Assembly (NCBI GenBank): GCA_900660155.1
Contig: CABFPE010000122.1
Span: forward strand, 972,088 to 1,036,087
Reading direction: 5' to 3'
DNA: 64,000 bases
Origin: Hofstenia miamia
Taxonomy: Eukaryota > Xenacoelomorpha > Acoela > Hofsteniidae
The position numbers were made by a program, and so were the translations under genes. Of this stretch, positions 51,801-60,333 are shown one piece after another. Numbering within the stretch: the first letter of the stretch is position 1; each line of letters begins with the position of its first letter. A model generated the notes under the pieces. It was not told where the DNA came from and ran no database searches. It saw only the letters and a list, made by a program, of their open reading frames with translations.

Positions 51801-54800
51801 TACTCCAACGATACTCATTAATTTTTTTCCTCTCAAATTATTAATATCCTTACCTTAAGTCACAAACGACCTCCAACCAATTTCCCACCCAAACCCCACC
51901 ACTTTCTAATTTACGTATGCAGCACACTTACATGTACAAATATTTATCCCATACATTCCTAATAACCTTTTAGATATCACTTCCCCACTCCTAGATTTTA
52001 GCTTTATCATTACCACTTTAACCATATTTTAGTCCAACCATCTAGAATTACAATAAGTAGGATATCTATTTTATATATTAATAGAAAATTATACTCCAAA
52101 AGGATGTAAAAATAGAATCCAAAAATTTAGAACGAAATGTTTATTTGCCAATCACATTGAATTTGCTAAAGTCTCTGTTTTAAAGTTTTAAACTTTATAA
52201 TGTAATATAATAATGTTAGTAATATAGAAGTAGATGTCAATAATTAAGAGGATGCGATATCCGATTGATATCTCTTTGAAGCAAATGCTTTATGTACAAT
52301 TATATTGCATGTTGTATGTGCATGTTAAGTTAATTTATAGATTATTTTAGAATATTATTCATTTATGCAATAATCTGATATAAATTATTTTCTAATTTTA
52401 TTATTTTCAACACGAATTTTCATACAATTGTAAATTTAGCCATGTTTTAACCTAGCAAATTTGTTCACAGCCAACTGTAATGTTTAAACACCTTTTCAAG
52501 CTTTCTCTTTAAATTGGATATTAGTTTTACATTTATTAACTTATGCTTATCCAAAAATCCCTTCCATTTGGTTAAAGTCATTGCAATATTTTTAAGTATC
52601 TGTACATTATTGAAAATTATTGTTCCACTATCTTAATATTTTTTCAAACTTTAAATTTACATATTATTTAAGAGCCACACTAGCTTCTGGTTAATGACCT
52701 GTTTAATTACAAAAGTTTTGCTAGATTAAAGTTATTTGAAGTTTGAATGTAGTTTTTTTGAAAATAAAAAATATTTACCCTTTATGAGGTTTAATTCATT
52801 TTCATGTATAACCAATTGCCAAAATACTTACGAAAGCGTTATTTAAAATATTTCCAATACTTCTTTGCTAAAATATGAGAGTTCTACTTTTCACTAAAAA
52901 TCCTCTAAAGGGCATTCCTAAAGTGAATGAACTGAGTCGAATTAGTTGTAATGTTGTGTACCGTTATAATTCAAGTTTTATGACTTGAGTTTATCTACAT
53001 AACAATGGGTGTGATTTTCAGCAGTAAAATATATATTTTTGGTTTAAGCTTAGTGAAATGTTCATTATATATATAGCTGTGATATGTAGCTAGGATTTAA
53101 GCTAAAGTCTTTACAGATATCTTAGTAAATTTAGGTTTTATGACTGTCATTCATATTTAATTACCTTGGCGTAGCACTGCTTTTGAAAACAAGTTCGGTA
53201 ACCTGAAAAATATTAGGTCTGAAAATATTTTTATTTTAGGTCTAATAACATCTTTAATTGACAATGTGGGGATGATGTGAGCACTGTATATGTCTTTTTA
53301 TTAAGGAATATGAATCAAAAACTAAGACCTTTAAAACTCATTAATTGTTTGCCATGTACGTAATTAATTTTCTTAATAAATATTCATGTAATTTGAGTTA
53401 GTATGATTCTTGCGGTAAGCATTTAGGAGGATTGGATTGAATTTAAAAAAAGATATTTTGTTCACTAGGACTTACAGATATTATAAAATAAATAAATTTC
53501 AAGAATGATAATAATTGAAATAGAGTAAATAATGAAAAAGTTACGGAAAATAATTTCTTAAAGTGGTAAAATTGAGACCAATCTTTTATTTGAAAAATTA
53601 AGGGTCTGCCCCCAATTCTTACCTGCTGATTTATGCATATTTGCGTATATACACCTGTTAAAATAATTATTTTTAAGTTTTTTAAAAACAACTTCAAAAT
53701 TGTGTTAAGTAATATTTTAGAGTGTGAAATAAAGCGGAGGCAAACTCCTGGGAAAATTGAATATTTGGAAAAGAAATTACGTACAGTACAGCAGGATTTA
53801 GATGCAAACATGCAGTTAATTGGTCAATACCGCCTTAAAATCAAAGAGATGTCACGAGTGCCCCTCCATTTACAAGGTATTCATTCAACGCTTGAAGTCA
53901 GTAGAGATAGAGACATTCATTTAAAGCTGAATCACAGATTGCATATGCCTAGAATTCATATTCGATGATGAAATCATTTCGTTAAATAATTTCGTTTCTA
54001 ATTTAATTGTATCATTTAATTGCAAAAATTGCACAGAAAATCTTTTGAATTTTTCTGAAAATTCACCTTCTGGTTTGTTTTGATTCTTTTATAAGACTGA
54101 ATCGGTAAACAATGTAAGCGGTTTAGTTTTATTAATGGATTTATTCAACGCTTGCAGTCAGTAGAGACATTCATTTAAAGCTGAATCACAGATTGCATAT
54201 GCCTAGAATTCATATTCGATGATGAAATCATTTCGTTAAATAATTTCGTTTCTAATTTAATTGTACATTTAATTGCAAAAATTGCACAGAAAATCTTTTG
54301 AATTTTTCTGAAAATTCACCTTCTGGTTTGTTTTGATTCTTTTATAAGACACAATCGGTAAACTTAATGTAAGTGGTTTAGTTTTATTAAGGGATTTATT
54401 TAATCTAATAAAGGGCAGTTAACAAATGTTCAGAGGTTTTTTTACAATTTGCCCACATTGTGATATCATTTTTAAATGTAAGGGTGAAAATTAGTGAATA
54501 GTTTAAGCAAATTGAAGCATGTGGATAAATTTTATTGTTTTACTACACAATTTCAGTTTGTATAAATTAGAATATAATTGCTATTGGGCGTTGTATGGCG
54601 TGGGTTGAGTTGGCAATTTGTACCCATATATATGATTGGTTGAATTTGGAAATATATTTTGTGCAAGTTTCGGCTTTAGGTTTTTTTGTTTTTCTAGCGC
54701 TGTTTTCATTTATTTCGTTTCAAAATATAGGGTGACTCAAAAAAAATGTCCGTTTGGTAGGCAAAAATGATTCAAAAATCAAATAATAATGAAACATTAT

Positions 54801-57800
54801 ATTTCCTATAGGTATCACAACAAATTACATAACATAATCACCATTAGCGTTAATTACAGATGTACAATGATCCATTAAGTCATGCATCTCTTTCACCAGT
54901 TTTTCTTGAGTTAAAGTGACAATGAAGTCTTTCAGGAAATCACGAATATCATCCACTGAATCAAAGTCGTGTTTTAATCGACTGCTTTCCATATTCCGAA
55001 AGATATATCTGTCTGCTAAATTCAGATCTGGGGAGTAGGCCGGTTGTTTTANATAGATAATCCCCTATGTCATATGAAAAAATCTCATTTTTCCTTACCA
55101 AACGGACATTTTTTTTGAGTCACCCTATACTTGAAGTGAGAGATTCTCCGTATTTTTGCACTTATAATTTAGTTTGGCACCCCTTTCATTAAACAATCTT
55201 TTGACAATACTATATAATAAAACCACATACCCTTCTTAATTCATTTAACTAGAATTTCTATGAAACTGAATCATGCATGAAACAATATCAAGATAACATT
55301 TTATTATTAAATAAATGTTGCAGTAGCGTAAATATCGAAATTTGTTAGAATTTACAAACATGATTAAAAAATCTGTAATTTTTGTGTAATTAATAGGGCA
55401 GCACTGGTAAGATTGAAGTTTTGTTTAATATAGTTTCTATAATGTGTAAACTTAAAGTCTTCATGTAAATTTTAATTATTAGCACCACCTCCCGTAGCCA
55501 ATGCCCAGTTGAAACCGATTGAGAATGAATCTTCCAACAAAGAATATTCACCTTCTTCTTTCACTGGCCGACACATCACCGAAGTCATTCTTGAGAACAC
55601 GAAACTTAAGCAAGAGGTATTTTTGTGTGTCCTATTTTTAATCTCAAAATCCTTAGATTTATGCAGTACATTTAGATTTCCAAAGTGGTAATGCTAATAT
55701 TTTAGTCTACACTGGTAATCCCATTAAAAACCTCGCTGAAGTTTAATTAGTATTTCACCTATATGAAATTTCTTAAAAAAGTAGCTATACAAAAACATGT
55801 TTGATAACCTTTTGCAAATAATGCAAACCATAAGAAATCAAAAAATATTTTTATAAATAAGTAGTGATAATAACAGTTCCCTCTCAGAATTTCCTACATT
55901 ATTGCATGAAATCAATTGCATGGAAAATTATTGTAGAAGTTATAGTAATTTGGCAGACGCTTTCTATTTATTATTTTATAATCAATTAGAACTGTTTTTA
56001 TTCTATGAAGCAAATGGAAGTAACTATCTTTAAATTTGAATTTGCACTCAATGTTGCAATTTTAATAACTTAGACAACGCTGGTAATTTACCATTTGTTC
56101 CCAGATTTTTTGCCCGCCCTAATTGAATGCAGAATCGTTTTTTCTTCAAAATTCTTAAAAAGCTCTTACATAATATGCCTCAGGTTTTCGCAAGCTTGCA
56201 TGTGAAAGTGCAATTATTTTCCATTCCATTTCTACAACTATTTTTAAAACATTTCAATATTTTTCCATTAATTTCCAAATCTTTCCAAAACACTTAGAGG
56301 TAATGGTTTGGGTTCTGCGGGCCAGATTTTTACTTGTTTCAGCCCCATTTAGTCCCATTGGATATGGTCCCATCACAATTCTATCAATATTTCTGCTTTA
56401 TAGTTCCATAGGTCCACGGCATAACCTCTATCAAAATTTTAGAAAATTATTTGCAACATTCTGAAATCCATTGTTAAAATTCTTCATTTTATCCCAGTCC
56501 TCTGGAATATCTAGCCGCAGCACATGGTACTAATCCCATTAAATCCAATGGAACTGAGTGGTCACTCACAATTCTTTTAGGGGTTTGTCACTTTGACTAT
56601 AGTTTAAACAGAAAATGCAATTCAGACGCGTTTGCTTGAAACTGCTAAGGTACGCATAATACAATTTTGGTAGGCTTTTAATCCTGGTCTTATCCAAGCT
56701 ATTTAAATTTAATATTTAGTAATTATTTCAGTTAATTTCAGTTAAAGTCTTGTTTAAAATCGAATTAGAATTCAATAATTTGTAGTCAGAAATGCATGGC
56801 GATAATATTTGGAAAAATTCATGGTGCAAACTGCTATGAATCACAAACTTTTTGTAGATAATTACAATACAAATTGCGGTGTCATTAAATACTAAAAAAT
56901 GTATATATGCACAAACAGTTTTGGACCGGAATTAGGTAAGAATATTAGAGGCAACGGGTTCAGTGCTTAAAATATCTGAAATCATGGGTTACAATTTCCA
57001 TAATTACTTATGGAAGCTAGAATTGCTCTAGCTGTACCAGTGTATTGATGCTAATGTTTAACCAATATCATTTGATATTTTGCAGTTTTATTCGTTCTGC
57101 TTTGCATGATTCAGATTTATTTTGATTGCGTTAATGCATTTTGGACTGTTCTTATTTTATTTATTAGAGGCAACGGGTTCAGTGCTTAAAATATCTGAAA
57201 TCATGGGTTACATAATTACTTATGGAAGCTAGAATTGCTCTAGCTGTACCAGTGTATTGATGCTAATGTTTAACCAATATCATTTGATATTTTGCAGTTT
57301 TATTCGTTCTGATGTAGATAATTACAATACAAATTGCGGTGTCATTAAATATTTTGGACTGTTCTTATTTTATTTATATTTGAATAAATTTTGGCGTTTT
57401 TAACATTTTCTATAGCGTTGGGAATGTCTTTCTTTAAATTACATTTCCGTAAGTTTCCATTACATTTCCATTCTATAGAATGATTTCCATTTCCATATGC
57501 AATCCTGGGTTTTCGTCTAGTAGACTTCAATGTAATGAGATAGATGAGTTAGTCTTGTGAACAATAGATGTCCATAGTTTGTCACTTTCGTTCAATTGTC
57601 ATGTATGCTGTCATATGACCTCGTAGTATGCCTTTTTAAGAAACTATTTTTTGCACAATTGCAACCGATCTATCATTGGCAAGTTTGTATAATTCAAAGG
57701 ATAACAGAACATTATGATTTTGATAACCACGCTCTTCGCTCCACAAAATCATGGTGGCAAAATCTGGATTATCATTCAGAAAAACTGGAGATGGAAATAT

Positions 57801-60158
57801 ATAATTGATAAAAACACATTTACAATTATTCCCCCATAGATAAATGTACATCATTTAGTTATCTTCCTTGTGAGAGGATAGCTTTCTCAGCCCTAACAAT
57901 CAACAAACTAAACATTGGTTAATATTCATACGTGAGCAGCACAAATAATGTATTAAGTGTCTAACTGATTAGTCACACGCAATAGTACATGCAAGTAAAT
58001 TTCATACCATCTTTGTTATATAAAAGATTTCTAGGTTGTTGCGCAAATTTCATCGGTGCCTAATACCTTGCTTAGAAGTTTATTTGAAGACAATATTTAA
58101 ATCTACGCTAGCATAAAACATCTAGGCACAACTCAACTCCTGTATAACGAGGATGTCGCTGTTGATATCACTTCTTTGATGTTACCTTGATTTTGCCAAA
58201 ATTGGTATCAGGCAGTTGTAAGGTTGTTAACAGTTTGCAGTGCTAATAAGTGAACTAAAATCTGAACGTTTGTAAATAATATATACCATATTTTTTAATA
58301 CATAGTGTAATTTTCAATTTTGATGTTTTTGCTTATCTATAATTACTTGAATTTTTCACTATTGGGGTTGTACACCATCCTTCTGAAATAGACACAATTT
58401 TTTTTATGTATTCTAAATTTTTAGTTTGAATGTTCTTCAAACAGTGATTTTTTAAATGGTGATTAATCTTTAGCTTGATCTTGTTTCTGCAGAATGCGCC
58501 AAACTTCGTCAACGGCAGGAATCACTTATCATGGAAAACAAAACTCAAAATGAGAAACTCAAATCCGAGTACACGCGCCAATTGGAAGAGACGCGTGTGA
58601 GGCATGAGAATGAAATGCGACGAGTTATTACCGATCAAGCCGTTAATTTTTCGAAAACTCAAGTCGCTGAACTAAGAAGTAAACTATCATCTCAAGAGGT
58701 GAAATGCTTCTGCTAATTCTGTTGTATATAAGTTGTTTAGATGTTGATAAAGCATCTGCGGGATCAACTATTAGCCAGTCAAGCAACAGAAAGTGAGTTG
58801 GAATCGAGTCGAGAGAGAGAGGAAAGACTAGCAGCTCAAGTCAAGAAGCTATTGAATGATGTACTTGAAGCTAAGGCCTTTCAAAGCCCTGTAATATTTA
58901 CAATTTAATGATTATATTTTATAGTAATCAATCAAAAAGTAAAGACATTAAAATTTCATAAATTCTAGTTTACAATACAATATAAATTTCAAATAAAATT
59001 GAATTGTTTCTAAAATGCTGTTCGTAAAATCTGATTACATATATTATTTTTATTAATTTTGTTATTACTATTATTTATTTACAATTTATTTAAAATATGT
59101 CAAGAATTTATTTAAGCGATTGACTGTCCTGAAACATATTGAGGTTTTAAAATTTTTGTTCAAACTATTTTCGGTTTCATACATATACTAAATTCACAAA
59201 GGTAGTTTTGATTTAACATAGGTATGTGTTTGTTTATTTGACGCTTGCAAGACTTCTTGTAATGCCTCTCTTGTTAGTTTATGTAATGCAAACTAAAATG
59301 AGGCCACAGAGTAGCATTTGCTATGACAAATTAATTTTAGTAGCCGAAGTAAAGAATAATTAATTTTTATCATATCTTACTGAATTGATTTTTTATATTT
59401 CATATTTGTAAAAATTGTATTCACATATAATGAGGCAATTCACTCTAAATAATATTTTGACAATTTTAAACCAATGGTTTGAAGTATAGGGCTTTCCAAA
59501 AGCCTTGGGCACATTTTGACATTGAATGTCTTGAAAACGATTAAGGATATAAAAATAAAGCTTGTAATCTCAATTTTCATATGGAGTGTTCAAATGTGTT
59601 CAATGTGAGCACCATTGTTCACACGACACACATCAAGCCGATAGACAAATTCGTAACAAACGCGTTCCAGCATTGCATTATCAATGGTTGCAACAGCATC
59701 TGTTATTCGTGCCTTTAGCTAATCCACGTCTTTTAGCAGAGGGCACATAGACTAATCCTTTCACAAATCCCCACAACAATAAATCACATGTTGTGAGATC
59801 TGGAGATCTGTATTCAAGCACACAAAATGCCTTTTCTTATTGAGTGAACGCCATTAGTGGGTCTGAAAATAAATACAAAAATCAATAGCCTTACTTTTAA
59901 ATGACACAACTTTTATCTTACTACAATTCCTAGTGAAGGAGATGTGGGGACTTTAAAATTGTCCAAAACTTTTGGAACACCCTGTACATTAAAAATACAA
60001 CATTACACTATGGCAAACCATTAAAGTGACCTTTACTTTCTGATTGCCTTCAAGTAAATTTAATGGTTTTAATGCTACACAGATGAAGAAAATTTGTCAC
60101 ATATATTTTATTGAATACTTGGATAAAGCTTTGCTCTAATTTTCTTGTAAGTTTATTG

Positions 60159-60195
<37 letters not shown>

Positions 60196-60302
60196 NNNNN
60201 NNNNNNNNNNNNNNNNNNNNNNNNNNNNNNNNNNNNNNNNNNNNNNNNNNNNNNNNNNNNNNNNNNNNNNNNNNNNNNNNNNNNNNNNNNNNNNNNNNNN
60301 NN

Positions 60303-60333
<31 letters not shown>

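Larger units (their letters stand above)
46161..53720. other. right part of the giant CEP162 intron, non-coding
   Basis: No gene that I can support. Two GC-richer islands stand out and are listed separately (46680-47130, 51210-51500). The rest is AT-rich without recognisable repeats. Confidence 0.5.
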
